Positions 35,796 through 45,623 of a stretch of DNA of 64,000 bases are shown in pieces. The DNA is from Nocardiopsis terrae. GTDB taxonomy: Bacteria; Actinomycetota; Actinomycetes; Streptosporangiales; Streptosporangiaceae. Position 1 is the first letter of the stretch, and each line of letters starts with the position of its first letter. Location of the stretch: positions 115,132 through 179,131 of the forward strand of contig NZ_BMXJ01000004.1 of the NCBI RefSeq assembly GCF_014651695.1, read 5' to 3'. A model generated the notes under the pieces. It did not search any database. It worked only from the letters and a program-made list of their open reading frames with translations, and was not told where the DNA came from. Made by a program: the position numbers and the translations under genes.

Positions 35796-36215
35796 CTAGC
35801 CGTCCAGCGCGTCGAGGTAGGCCCAGGCGCCCCCGTGGCGCAGGAAACGGCTGTGTTCGCGGAGTTCACCCTCCCGGCCTCCCTCCCGGAAGACCGCCAG
35901 GAACTCGACCGTGCCCTCGTTGTGGAAGGGGGTGCCCGCACCGGTGCCGAGAATCTCCAGCCGCACCCACTCGGTCCGGGGATCCAGGTCCACACCGGAC
36001 GGCCGGGTGTCGGGGTGCCAGGAGCGCAGCAGGTACCCCTCGTCGCCGACCGCGAAGGCGCTGTAGCGCGAACGCATCAGGTCCTCGGCTGTGGCCGCCT
36101 TCGCCGAGCCCTCGTGCAACCGGCCGCAGCACCGCCCGTACACCGTGGGCCTGCCGCAGGGGCAGGGCAGGTCGGCGGAGTGGGGCGGCCGGGTGCGGAA
36201 GCTGCGCTTGGACAT
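35796..36215 (-). CDS. YchJ-family SEC-C motif protein
   Basis: 139-aa protein of the UPF0225/YchJ group. The SEC-C zinc motif is CPCGRPTVYGRCCGRLHEG (about 17-35), followed by the usual AEDLMRSRYSAFAVGDEGYL segment and the conserved WHPDTRP and EGTVEFLAVFR strands. The family is conserved but its role is poorly known; the SEC-C zinc motif in SecA contacts SecB and ribosomes. The start is ATG 36215; CAGAAT lies exactly 6 nt upstream, so the mRNA may be leaderless. Confidence 0.88.
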   Translation of the reverse strand: MSKRSFRTRPPHSADLPCPCGRPTVYGRCCGRLHEGSAKAATAEDLMRSRYSAFAVGDEGYLLRSWHPDTRPSGVDLDPRTEWVRLEILGTGAGTPFHNEGTVEFLAVFREGGREGELREHSRFLRHGGAWAYLDALDG

Positions 36216-36306
36216 CCCCCCATTCTGGCGGCTGTCCGCCACCCCTTCGGCCCGCCCCTGCCCGCACAGGGCCGTGTCCGACGAGGGGATCGGGCTCGGC
36301 CCTGCG

Positions 36307-36340
36307 ACCACGACGTCCCTAGCGGATCGGACGTCGTGGT
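36307..36340. terminator. 12-bp perfect stem hairpin
   Basis: ACCACGACGTCC and its complement around a 10-nt loop, between the phosphatase gene (upstream on the minus strand) and the YchJ gene. It may end the phosphatase transcript or be an operator for YchJ. Confidence 0.45.
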
Positions 36341-36552
36341 TCGGGCGGCGGGAACCACCGGGGCGGCGGCCCGTCATCGGGTGCTGGGCGTGGACGAGGG
36401 ATCGGGAGGGCGTTTCCGTGCCGGATTACGATGTCCATCCACAGGGTTAGTACCCAGTCCCCCGACGGGGACGAAACCCGGAATCACCGGCTTTTCGCCT
36501 TTCCTTCCGTTTCTGGCCGTCCCGCCGCCGCGGCGGGCACCACCTGCCGGGG

Positions 36553-37143
36553 CTAGGCTCCGGGACGGTTCCACGAGGTGATGACGGAGCGGCCGTGCTC
36601 CGTGCCCAGGGTGCTGACGGAGCCGGTGTCGAGGCGGAACAGGGCCCCGCCCGAAGGGGGCAGCCCCAGCCGCCGGGCCGTGAGCGCGCGCAGGATGTGA
36701 CTGTGCGCCACCAGCGCCACGTCGCCGCGTTCGAGCGCCGACGCCGCGTCGACGAGGACCCGGTCGGCCCGCGCCCCCACCTGTTCGGGGTTCTCTCCCG
36801 GATGGTCCGGCGGCCCAGGGGGCACCCCGTCGGTCCACAGGTTCCAACCCGGCCGGTCCCGGTGGATCTCGGCGGTGGTGACCCCCTCGTAGGCCCCGTA
36901 GTCCCACTCGGCGAGGTCGGGATGGGCCGCGGTGTCGGTGATCCCGGCGAGCTCCGCGGTGCGCACCGCCCTGCCCAGCGGGCTGGTGAGCACCAGCTCG
37001 AACCCCCGCTCCGCCAACAGCGGGCGCAGTGCCCGCGCCTGACGCTCCCCCTCTTCGGTCAGAGGCAGGTCGGTGCGCCCGGTGTGCCGGCGCTCCCTGC
37101 TCCATTCGGTCTGTCCGTGCCTGACGAGTACCAGTTCTCCCAC
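36553..37143 (-). CDS. Histidine phosphatase superfamily protein
   Basis: 196-aa branch-1 histidine phosphatase (phosphoglycerate-mutase fold). The catalytic LVRHGQTEW has His9 as phospho-acceptor; the proton-donor region is LAEWDYGAYEGVTT (Glu about 83), and the second catalytic histidine is in VALVAHSHIL (about 148). Substrates of such proteins range from sugar phosphates to phosphoproteins and cannot be told here. GTG 37143 starts exactly at the first strand; upstream sequence in frame is low complexity. Divergent from the methyltransferase gene. Confidence 0.88.
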   Translation of the reverse strand: MGELVLVRHGQTEWSRERRHTGRTDLPLTEEGERQARALRPLLAERGFELVLTSPLGRAVRTAELAGITDTAAHPDLAEWDYGAYEGVTTAEIHRDRPGWNLWTDGVPPGPPDHPGENPEQVGARADRVLVDAASALERGDVALVAHSHILRALTARRLGLPPSGGALFRLDTGSVSTLGTEHGRSVITSWNRPGA

Positions 37144-37419
37144 CCGAACGTCATGCCCTGCGCACCGGCCGCGCAAGCCCTCCGCCGTGCGCGGGGCCGG
37201 AAAAGCGGGGACGCACCCGCCCCCGGCCCCGCCCCGGGACCGGTCTCGCACGGCCGCGCAGCGGGAACCGACCCTCCGACAAAAGCCACGGAAAAGCAGA
37301 AAACACTCGCCGACCCGAACAACGGATAACACCCGACCGGAGCCGGGATATGATCCGAGGCGACAATCCGGCACGACGCGAAGAATTCACCGCGCCCAGA
37401 GAAGCAGGAAGAAGAGAAG

Positions 37420-38151
37420 ATGCCCACCGTCGAATGGAACCGAAAAACCTGGGGCAAAACCCACTCCTGGGAGCGGAGCGGAGACGAGTGGGCCTTCATG
37501 GCCGCCTACTGCCGCCAACCCTACGAGGCGTGGAAGGACAGCCTCGTCGACACCCTGCTGGCGCCGGGGGCCGGCCGGGGCACGGCCCTGGAGATCGGGC
37601 CCGGGCACGGACGCTGGACCGAGCACCTGCTGGCGCACTCCCCGAAGGTGTGGATCGTGGACGTCAATGAGAGCTGCCTGGACCGCTGCCGCGAGCGGTT
37701 CGCCGACCGCCCGGAACTCAACGTCCACCACACCCCCGGCTTCTCGATGGACCCGGTACCGGACTCCTCGGTCGACTTCGTCTGGTCCTTCGACGTCTTC
37801 GTGCACCTGGACCCCGACGTCATCACCGGTTACCTCGGCGAGGTCTCCCGTGTCATGGCACCCGGCGCGAGCGCGGTCGTCCACCACGCCGGCAAACCCG
37901 ACTGGACCCTGAGGCTGTCCCCGCTGACCCGCAGGGCAGGACGCCCCGGCAGGGTCGCGCAGCGCTGGCTGAGCCAGCACCGTTGGCGCGACGACGGCAA
38001 CCGCTCAGACGTCTCCCCCGGGGCCTTCGCCGCCTGGGCCCGGGACGCGGGCCTGACGGTGGTCGGCCAGCGCACCTCCTGGGGCCCCGAGGACCAGTAC
38101 ACCGTCGACAAGTACCGCGACTGCGTCACCGAACTCCGTAAACCCGAATAG
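37420..38151 (+). CDS. Class I SAM-dependent methyltransferase
   Basis: 243-aa methyltransferase. Motif I is ALEIGPGHGRWTEHL (about 51-65), the acidic residue ending strand 2 is in WIVDVNESCLDRC, motif II is VDFVWSFDVFVHLDPD (about 113-128), and motif III is VMAPGASAVVHHAG. The WNRKTWGKTHSWERSGDEW opening is seen in methyltransferases linked to surface-polysaccharide or secondary-metabolite genes, but the acceptor is unknown. ATG 37420 has GAAGAGAAG upstream. Apparently a single-gene unit, divergent from the phosphatase. Confidence 0.85.
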   Translation: MPTVEWNRKTWGKTHSWERSGDEWAFMAAYCRQPYEAWKDSLVDTLLAPGAGRGTALEIGPGHGRWTEHLLAHSPKVWIVDVNESCLDRCRERFADRPELNVHHTPGFSMDPVPDSSVDFVWSFDVFVHLDPDVITGYLGEVSRVMAPGASAVVHHAGKPDWTLRLSPLTRRAGRPGRVAQRWLSQHRWRDDGNRSDVSPGAFAAWARDAGLTVVGQRTSWGPEDQYTVDKYRDCVTELRKPE

Positions 38152-38326
38152 TCCGACATCCCGGAGAAATCAAAGGCGCCCACACCGCGAGAAACACCTC
38201 GGGACCAGGCGAACAGGCCACTTCCGCGACGGTGTTCTTCCCAGGGTGAAAACGACAGAGGAACCCTTTCCCGCACAGGCGGCCCACCGGACCCCCGGCC
38301 ACGGGCCCCACTCCCGAAGGAGCGGA

Positions 38327-38605
38327 ATGTCCCCCCAGGAAATCGAGGAGTTCGCCCAGGGCCCGGAACCGGACCGTTCGGAGTTGCGGAGGGTCCCCCG
38401 GGAGGAACTCGGGCCCGAGGAGTGCGATGCCTGTCTGACCTACTGGACGGGAGGCCCCGAACGGTGCTGCGGAGCCCCCAACGTGCCCGGCTACTCGAAC
38501 TGCCGGTTCCACCTGTTCCACGCGATCAACGGCGGTTACACGGTCAGCAAACTCAGGGTCGGATGCGACGAGGCGCGGTTCCCGGCGGCGGACCCCTACG
38601 CCTGA
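38327..38605 (+). CDS. Small cysteine-rich protein, possible zinc binder
   Basis: 92-aa protein of no family I recognise. After an acidic helical start (SPQEIEEFAQGPEPDR) it has six cysteines: CDACLTYW, then RCCGAPNVPGYSNCRFHLFH, then VGCDEARF. The spacing, with His near the fourth-to-fifth cysteines, would suit a zinc site. ATG 38327 has AAGGAGCGGA directly before it; a GTG at 38246 would add 27 unremarkable residues. Confidence 0.6.
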   Translation: MSPQEIEEFAQGPEPDRSELRRVPREELGPEECDACLTYWTGGPERCCGAPNVPGYSNCRFHLFHAINGGYTVSKLRVGCDEARFPAADPYA

Positions 38606-38725
38606 GCACCGCGGGCGGGCGGCCCGAGAGGATGCTCTCCCCAGGGGCCCGGGACGGGGCACGCAGGCCGGAAAGGGCCTGTGGAAAACCCGGTTCGGTC
38701 ACCCCCGGGCGCCCATACTCGGGGT

Positions 38726-39163
38726 GTGAAGCTCTCCACGGGCGCGCTCGCCCTGCTCAGGTCCCTGCTGCGGGATGTCCCCGGCGACCACCACGTCCTC
38801 ACCCTGCACACCCACCACACCGTGTCCACCGCCGTGGACCGCCGGGCGGAAACCTTCGACGCGGAGCATCCGCAGGTGGTGGAACGGTTGTACGCGGCCG
38901 TCACGGGCGGCGCCAGCGCCTCGGTGGTTCTGCGCACCGTCACGGACCGGATCTCCCACACGCTCCCCAACGGGGTCGAGATCCCGGTCGAACTCGTCCG
39001 CGGCTGGTACGTGACGGACCACCGCCTCATCCCGCTGGACGGGGCCCGGATGTTCGACGCCCACTGCACCGACGCCGCCTCGGGCGAACCCCTCCCGCCC
39101 GAACACGGCGTGGAGTACACCGGCGCTCCCGAGATCGACCTCACCCCCCTCCCCCGCTCATGA
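38726..39163 (+). CDS. Hypothetical protein, 145 aa
   Basis: Soluble protein without motifs I recognise; no signal, no membrane helix, one cysteine. The first half is helical and histidine-rich (VPGDHHVLTLHTHHTVSTAV), the rest strand-like (GWYVTDHRLIPLDGARMFDAH). GTG 38726 follows CATACT by exactly 6 nt with no Shine-Dalgarno, which supports a leaderless start. Third-position GC is high over the whole frame. Confidence 0.55.
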   Translation: MKLSTGALALLRSLLRDVPGDHHVLTLHTHHTVSTAVDRRAETFDAEHPQVVERLYAAVTGGASASVVLRTVTDRISHTLPNGVEIPVELVRGWYVTDHRLIPLDGARMFDAHCTDAASGEPLPPEHGVEYTGAPEIDLTPLPRS

Positions 39164-39279
39164 ACCGGGGAACCGCCGGACGCGGACCCGGTCGACGGAG
39201 GCGACCGGGTCCACCGCGACGGTCCCGGGGACACGGCCCCGGGCACCGCCGTATCAGTCAGTACCGGGAGGGGACGCGA

Positions 39280-40137
39280 TCACAGGTTCTTCTGGTCGAC
39301 GTCCCACTCGGGGTCGACGCACAGACCGCAGTCCTGCCCGACGAACTGCTCCGCGGCCTCCGCGTCGTCCTTGAGGTGCCACTTGAGCCAGGCGGTCCCG
39401 ACCCGCCCGTACTCGCCGCCGTCGGGTTCAGCGAAGGTTCCGTAGTGGCCGACGTCGAGGTGGCCCATGAAGGCGGGCAGCCCGTCCGGCAGGTCCCGCC
39501 AGTCGTTGAGTGCGTTGCCGTAGGCGATGTCGTCGGGGCCGCCGGTGAAGTAGGCGACGGGGGCGTGCAGGTGGGAGAGCCGGTCGGGGTCGCGGTCGCT
39601 GAACATGCCGCTGTTCCAGATCACCGTGGTGGTGATCCGGGGGTCGTCGGCGACCTCATAGGTCTCCAGGCCGCCGCACGACTGGCCCATGACGGCGATC
39701 CGGTCGGTGTCGATCCTGCCGCGGTACTCGCTGAACAGGCGGGTGTTCGCGGATTCCGCCCAGTCGAGGGCCTCGGTGAGCATCTCGGCGTCGGTGCTGC
39801 CGGAACCGCCGGGCCTACCGTTGGCGATGACCAGGAAACCGTGCGAGGCGAACTCGGTGAGGATGTTCTCGAACCACGTCCCGTCGGCACGGCAGGCGCC
39901 GTTGCCCCAGGCCACGACCGGCAGCGGTTCGTCGTCGGGCAGCTCCAGGGGACGGTAGACGGTGTGCTCGCGCAGCCGCCATTCGGTGACGTATCCGGCC
40001 TCGTAGGGGCCGGTGCCGCCAGCGGTCTCGGGTGCGGCGGCCACCGCCGCGCCCGAGGGCGCCGAGAGCAGGGCCCCTGCCATGAGCGAACCTGCGAGCA
40101 CGGCCAGGCATCTTCGGGCAAGCTTCGCTGTTCCCAT
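39280..40137 (-). CDS. Secreted alpha/beta hydrolase (GQSCGG esterase type)
   Basis: 285-aa exported hydrolase. Signal peptide: MGTAKLARR, then CLAVLAGSLMAGALLSAPSG, with cleavage likely after an Ala-rich stretch near residue 35. The core has VVAWGNGACRADGTWFENIL (oxyanion region), the nucleophile elbow VMGQSCGG (Ser about 146) and a late His in HLDVGHYGTF (about 225). Two cysteines in GQDCGLCVDP near the C-terminus could form a disulfide. Similar secreted enzymes act on esters or polyesters; the substrate is unknown. ATG 40137 has GCAGGAG about 7 nt upstream. Confidence 0.8.
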   Translation of the reverse strand: MGTAKLARRCLAVLAGSLMAGALLSAPSGAAVAAAPETAGGTGPYEAGYVTEWRLREHTVYRPLELPDDEPLPVVAWGNGACRADGTWFENILTEFASHGFLVIANGRPGGSGSTDAEMLTEALDWAESANTRLFSEYRGRIDTDRIAVMGQSCGGLETYEVADDPRITTTVIWNSGMFSDRDPDRLSHLHAPVAYFTGGPDDIAYGNALNDWRDLPDGLPAFMGHLDVGHYGTFAEPDGGEYGRVGTAWLKWHLKDDAEAAEQFVGQDCGLCVDPEWDVDQKNL

Positions 40138-40372
40138 TGCGTACTCCTGCGGGGGGAGGTGCGCACCGGTGTCCTCCGGCACGCCGGAAGGCGAATATCC
40201 GTTCCGCCGACACGAGTGTCAACGGGGGTTCGGCGCCAACGGGTGGCATCACTGATGCCCTCGCGGGAAACCGACGGGATCGCGGTTGTTCCACCGATGC
40301 GCCCGGAGCCCTCCCCGGCGCAGACTGGGCGGCGCCCGGCCCCCAGAACGCCCCCGGAGAGGGAGAACCGCG

Positions 40373-41179
40373 TTGGAAGACAGCCCGCTACGCATTCACG
40401 ACATCATGGCCTGCGACGTCTACTGGGACTTCGACGGGACGCCGCTGCCCAGGGAACAGCACAAGTTCCTGGTCTCCTTCCACCCCACCCCGGGGATCCC
40501 CACACCCGAACTGGTGCGCTCCATCACCGCCCGCGGCCCGGACGGGTACCGGGTGGAGTTCGCCAACCAGCCGTTCACACCGGCGAACACCAACGGCCAC
40601 ATCTACGACCGCACCCTCGACTACTACTGGTACATGGTCAACCTGCCGGAGGGGTTCCTGCCCGGCGGTGTGTACAGCATCGAGGTGGTGGGGACCGACG
40701 GCTCGGTCCGGAACCGTTCCCGGCACCAGGACATCGCGGCCTCCCGCCGCCTGGTCGAGCACTACACCGCACGACGGGAGGAGATCCTGGCCTCCTTCGC
40801 CCCCTCCGGCCGCCGGGAGCTGGAGACCGTGCCCGCGGCCGGCGAGTTGGAGTGCTCCTGGAAGACCCTGGACCAGCTGGGCGGCCCGGACGCCTACTAC
40901 ATCCACCGGCTGTCCACCGGCGGCTCCGCCCGGGAGTTCGACACCCAGAACCTGACCTGGTGGGACAACATCTTCGTGCAGAGGATGCGAGGCCGGTCCG
41001 AGGCGGGGCTCAACCGCTCCTCGGTGCGGGTGCGGGCCGACCTGACGGCCGACACCCGCTACGCCTACTTCGTCGAGGCCACCGACGCCAACGTGCAGAG
41101 CGAGACCAACATCTGCGTCTTCCAGCCCCACCAGTACTTCCGCACCCCGGCGGCCACCGGTACGGCCGCGAACGCCTGA
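40373..41179 (+). CDS. Hypothetical protein, 268 aa
   Basis: Cytoplasmic protein of unknown family. It looks beta-rich and rich in aromatic residues: CDVYWDFDGTPLPREQHKFL, DRTLDYYWYMVNLPEGF, and the later TQNLTWWDNIFVQRMRGR and DTRYAYFVEATDANVQSETN. No signal peptide, no known catalytic motif. The TTG start at 40373 has GGGAG 8 nt before it. It is followed by a 23-bp hairpin that separates it from the cellulase gene. Confidence 0.55.
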   Translation: MEDSPLRIHDIMACDVYWDFDGTPLPREQHKFLVSFHPTPGIPTPELVRSITARGPDGYRVEFANQPFTPANTNGHIYDRTLDYYWYMVNLPEGFLPGGVYSIEVVGTDGSVRNRSRHQDIAASRRLVEHYTARREEILASFAPSGRRELETVPAAGELECSWKTLDQLGGPDAYYIHRLSTGGSAREFDTQNLTWWDNIFVQRMRGRSEAGLNRSSVRVRADLTADTRYAYFVEATDANVQSETNICVFQPHQYFRTPAATGTAANA

Positions 41180-41203
41180 ACCCGGGCACCGGCACCCCCT
41201 CGG

Positions 41204-41254
41204 CGCCTCCCCGTTCCGCTCTCCGCTCAAGGCGGAGAGCGGAACGGGGAGGCG
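41204..41254. terminator. 23-bp perfect stem-loop terminator
   Basis: A 23-bp stem (inner part CGTTCCGCTCTCCGC paired with GCGGAGAGCGGAACG) closed by a 5-nt loop, 24 bp after the 40373 gene. It is the strongest hairpin I found in the window. No T tract follows. It insulates the cellulase promoter. Confidence 0.75.
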
Positions 41255-41370
41255 GGTTCACCGCCCGGAGCAGCGCGCCGGGCGGCCCCTGTGCTCCGGC
41301 CCGGCCGCTGGGAGAAATCAGTGCGAAAAATAGCCGTCACCCCCTGGGTCAGGAGGGCTGCTCCCGGTAG

Positions 41371-42777
<1,407 letters not shown>

Positions 42778-42799
42778 CCGCGACGCGGCCAGGGCATTC

Positions 42800-42838
42800 G
42801 GCGGGTGCGGGGCGGAGAACGCCCGCGCCGCACCCGCC
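42800..42838. terminator. Bidirectional terminator hairpin after cel6
   Basis: GGCGGGTGCGG and CCGCACCCGCC pair perfectly, with a nested GGCG/CGCC stem in the loop. It is between two convergent genes (cellulase and the YjbR-like gene). Confidence 0.6.
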
Positions 42839-42893
42839 ACCCGCCTTCCGCGAAGTCGTCACGGCAGCGCTGCGGCCCCGCCCCTGGCCCGGT

Positions 42894-43253
42894 TCAGGCC
42901 CGGACCAGGGATCCCGGGGTGGGCGGTGCGGCGAGCAGTTCCTCGGGTGCGGTCAGGTACCAGGCCTCCAGGGTGAGCTCACTGAGTTCGTCCAGGTCGA
43001 TCCCGTCCAGATGGACGACCACCCACCCGAACCCGCCCGCCGTGAACTGCACCTCGAACACCTCGGGCCGCTCCGCCACGAGCGCCGTCTGCTCCAACAG
43101 GGTCTGCTTCAAACCCACGGTGGCGGTCCTCGGCCACAGGTAGCCGAAGGGCCTGCCCCGTACCCGGAACGTCGTGTACCGCTCCGAGTCCTGCTGCTCG
43201 CACTCCGGCAGCGCATCCGCCAACCGCAGGAACCGCTCGATCTCAACACCCAT
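42894..43253 (-). CDS. MmcQ/YjbR-family protein
   Basis: 119-aa protein of the MmcQ/YjbR (CyaY-like fold) group, sometimes described as DNA-binding. Typical segments are LADALPECEQQDSERYTTFR, VRGRPFGYLWP, and the final GFGWVVVHLDGIDLDELSEL with WYLTAPEELLA. ATG 43253 has no ribosome site; TACCTT sits exactly 6 nt upstream, suggesting leaderless translation. Confidence 0.82.
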   Translation of the reverse strand: MGVEIERFLRLADALPECEQQDSERYTTFRVRGRPFGYLWPRTATVGLKQTLLEQTALVAERPEVFEVQFTAGGFGWVVVHLDGIDLDELSELTLEAWYLTAPEELLAAPPTPGSLVRA

Positions 43254-43422
43254 GGGACGAAGGTAACCACACACCACCGACAGGGCACCGTGCCGCCGAC
43301 CGCCCCGGGCACGGGGACGCCGTTCGTCCATCCACCGGTCACCCCGGGTTCGCCGGGCGGACAGGCGCGGGTGCTGTCCTCGGAAGGGTGCCCACACCGG
43401 CGGAACGGACCAGGAGGAACGT

Positions 43423-43749
43423 GTGAACACGGCGTCCCTGAGCGTACTCATGGCGGGGATCGTGGCCGCCGCGTCCCTGCTGTGGGCCCTGGTCGCCTTC
43501 AAGTACGAGCGCCCCGTCCTGGCGACACTGCTCGGCTTGTCCGTCCTCCTCGCCGGGGCCCTGGTCGCCTACTCCCTCGGCACCGAGGACCAGGGCGGGA
43601 CCATGGTCACGGGGCTCCTGGCGATCGGCGCCCCCACCCTGCTCTGTCTGTGGACCGTGATGATCGTGGGTGGTCTGCGCGAGGGCACGGGAACCGGTGA
43701 CGGGGCGGACGTCGGGGCCGATGAGGACGGCGGCTGGGACTTCGACTGA
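43423..43749 (+). CDS. Small membrane protein, three predicted helices
   Basis: 108-aa protein with three hydrophobic segments (LSVLMAGIVAAASLLWALVA, LATLLGLSVLLAGALVAYSL, and MVTGLLAIGAPTLLCLWTVM) and an acidic soluble tail (GADVGADEDGGWDFD). No family recognised. GTG 43423 is preceded by AGGAGGAAC, an ideal ribosome site. Function unknown. Confidence 0.7.
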   Translation: MNTASLSVLMAGIVAAASLLWALVAFKYERPVLATLLGLSVLLAGALVAYSLGTEDQGGTMVTGLLAIGAPTLLCLWTVMIVGGLREGTGTGDGADVGADEDGGWDFD

Positions 43750-43772
43750 CCGATCGGCCCCTACCGGGACCC

Positions 43773-44342
43773 TCAGGCGCCGGGAGGCGCCAGCGCCGCG
43801 ACCGCCCTGTGCTGCTCGCCCCACCGGGCGATCAGCCGCTGCTCCCCTTCGGGTTCCTCGTCCAGTACACGCGGAAGCAGCAACCGCCCCTCCTCCCGCG
43901 CCCCGGTACCGTCGCCACCGGTTTCCCGGGAGAGCAGGACCTGCTGCGGCCTGTGCGCCAGGACGCGGCCCTCCTCCCAGACCTCCAGTTCCGCCTGCTC
44001 CTGCTCTCCCCGCAGAGCCCGCCGGAAGCAGGCGAGCGCCACCTCGTCCCCGGTTCCGTCGTAGACCCAGCGGGTGCCGAGGACGGAGTGCTCCGTGGTT
44101 CCGACGAGATGGTCCCCGTGCCCGGGCAGGGGCGCGGCCCGATAGGTCAGCGGCAGGTGGAGGAGCCTGTCCCCGCGCCGGAGCAGGAACACCTCCACTC
44201 CGACCTCCCCCTCCGGGTCGTCGAACCTGTACGTGCCGAGTACCTCGTCGGGCCCCCGGCCCGCCCACGGCTGGCCGTTCAGCCATGTGCTGACCAGAGT
44301 CGGTTTGCTCGGGGTGAGAGTGGCCCGGTAGATGATCGCCAT
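43773..44342 (-). CDS. CG0192-like (maltokinase N-terminal cap-type) protein
   Basis: 189-aa protein matching the stand-alone version of the domain that caps actinobacterial maltokinases. The hallmark is the order YRATLTPSKPTLV, GTYRFDDPEGEVGVEVFLL, LHLPLTYRAAPLPGH, LVGTTEHSVLGTRWVYDGT. Role unknown; homologues occur singly in many actinomycetes. ATG 44342 follows GATACT by exactly 6 nt with no Shine-Dalgarno, again the leaderless pattern. Confidence 0.8.
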   Translation of the reverse strand: MAIIYRATLTPSKPTLVSTWLNGQPWAGRGPDEVLGTYRFDDPEGEVGVEVFLLRRGDRLLHLPLTYRAAPLPGHGDHLVGTTEHSVLGTRWVYDGTGDEVALACFRRALRGEQEQAELEVWEEGRVLAHRPQQVLLSRETGGDGTGAREEGRLLLPRVLDEEPEGEQRLIARWGEQHRAVAALAPPGA

Positions 44343-44605
44343 CGCACCAGTATCCGGCACGGGGCCGGAGAACGTGGTTGAAGCCCCGCCCCGGCGACGA
44401 TCTCCCGGAGTCCCTGCAGCCCCGACCCGAGGCGTAGGGTCAACGCTCGCCACACCGCACCGGATGATCCGGGAAACACCTGTCACGCCAAGTGGCCTCT
44501 CATGTGGCGCCTCCGGCTGCGAAGCCACGGCCAGGAAAGGTTCAGGCGTTTCGAAGGAGACTACTGAGTTCGGCAACAACAGGAAGCACCACGGCCCTCC
44601 ACACC

Positions 44606-45397
44606 TCATGACATACGTGGCGAGAGCACCCTGTTCAGGAAACGGTAGACCGTGGTCTTGGTGCTCGGAGGCGCTGGGGCGGGCGAGGGCCGCTCAGCCC
44701 CCTCACCGAACTCCTCCAGATCAGGGTGCGGAAAACCCTGGCCGCACTCGGCCCTCCTGCGCACAGCGATCCAATCGACATGCCGTGACAGCACGTAGAC
44801 CTCGATGGCAGGAAGCCTGAGAAACTTGGCGATGGACAGTCGGTGTGCCCCGCCCGTGCCGAGCAGGAAGCCCCCGTTCCTCGTGATGGAGACGGACACG
44901 TTGTTCTGGAACAGCCCGCCTACTTGTTCCTCCAACTGCCACCCGGTGTCACGCAACCGCTCGTAGACATCGTCCAGGCGCCGGTACCTTACGACCAGGT
45001 CAGCCCGTGATCGACAGCCGTCGACCCTTCCCTGTTCACGGATGGCCTTGAGCTTGTGCTCAAACACCGGAAGGTCCTCCCAAGCGGTGTTATTGGCGTA
45101 GCGCTCGAAGACTGACTGGTGAATGACCGTCTCCTCAAGGGGGGTGTTGCGCTTTCCCTGGTTCGACAGGTCCCAGTCACCATCCAGAACCCGACCGAAG
45201 TCGTAGAGCTTCGAGCCCTGCTTCTTCTTGGTATCGACGTGCCTGCGACACATCCTGGTTATCTCCAGGGGACTGACATGAATAGTGCGACCAGGATCAT
45301 AAAGGCCAATATCACTGACCCCCCGCGCCTGCCCTCGAGCATAATCGATCCATTTATTACCACTGTTAATAAAATCCACACAAACCACCCTCGACAA
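44606..45397 (-). CDS. ParB-like domain protein in a polysaccharide locus
   Basis: 263-aa protein. The middle/late part carries NGGFLLGTGGAHRLSIAKFL, the G-x-HR-L-x-x-A pattern of ParB/Srx-fold domains, followed by LPAIEVYVLSRHVDWIAVRR. Related proteins of about this size occur in capsule and exopolysaccharide clusters, where their job is unknown. The first 70 residues (SGNKWIDYARGQARGVSDIG) are encoded by DNA with noticeably lower GC than the genome norm. The start is uncertain: TTG 45397 gives the full frame, GTG 45388 is an alternative. It is divergent from the heparinase-like gene. Confidence 0.55.
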   Translation of the reverse strand: MSRVVCVDFINSGNKWIDYARGQARGVSDIGLYDPGRTIHVSPLEITRMCRRHVDTKKKQGSKLYDFGRVLDGDWDLSNQGKRNTPLEETVIHQSVFERYANNTAWEDLPVFEHKLKAIREQGRVDGCRSRADLVVRYRRLDDVYERLRDTGWQLEEQVGGLFQNNVSVSITRNGGFLLGTGGAHRLSIAKFLRLPAIEVYVLSRHVDWIAVRRRAECGQGFPHPDLEEFGEGAERPSPAPAPPSTKTTVYRFLNRVLSPRMS

Positions 45398-45623
45398 GAC
45401 TTGACACCCCGAAGATGGTAACCGAACCGAGGAAATACAGACCGCAACCCACCGGACACATGGAAAGTCAGCACCCGATGAATCATAACAATAACCACAA
45501 AGTTACCCAAATGCGCCGCAAGATCTTCAGCGCGCCTTACGCGGCCTCGAACAGGCAGAAGAATAGAGTCCGCACCGACGGCCATGCGAGCCTTCACCAC
45601 GGACTCGGACACTCTGGAAGATT

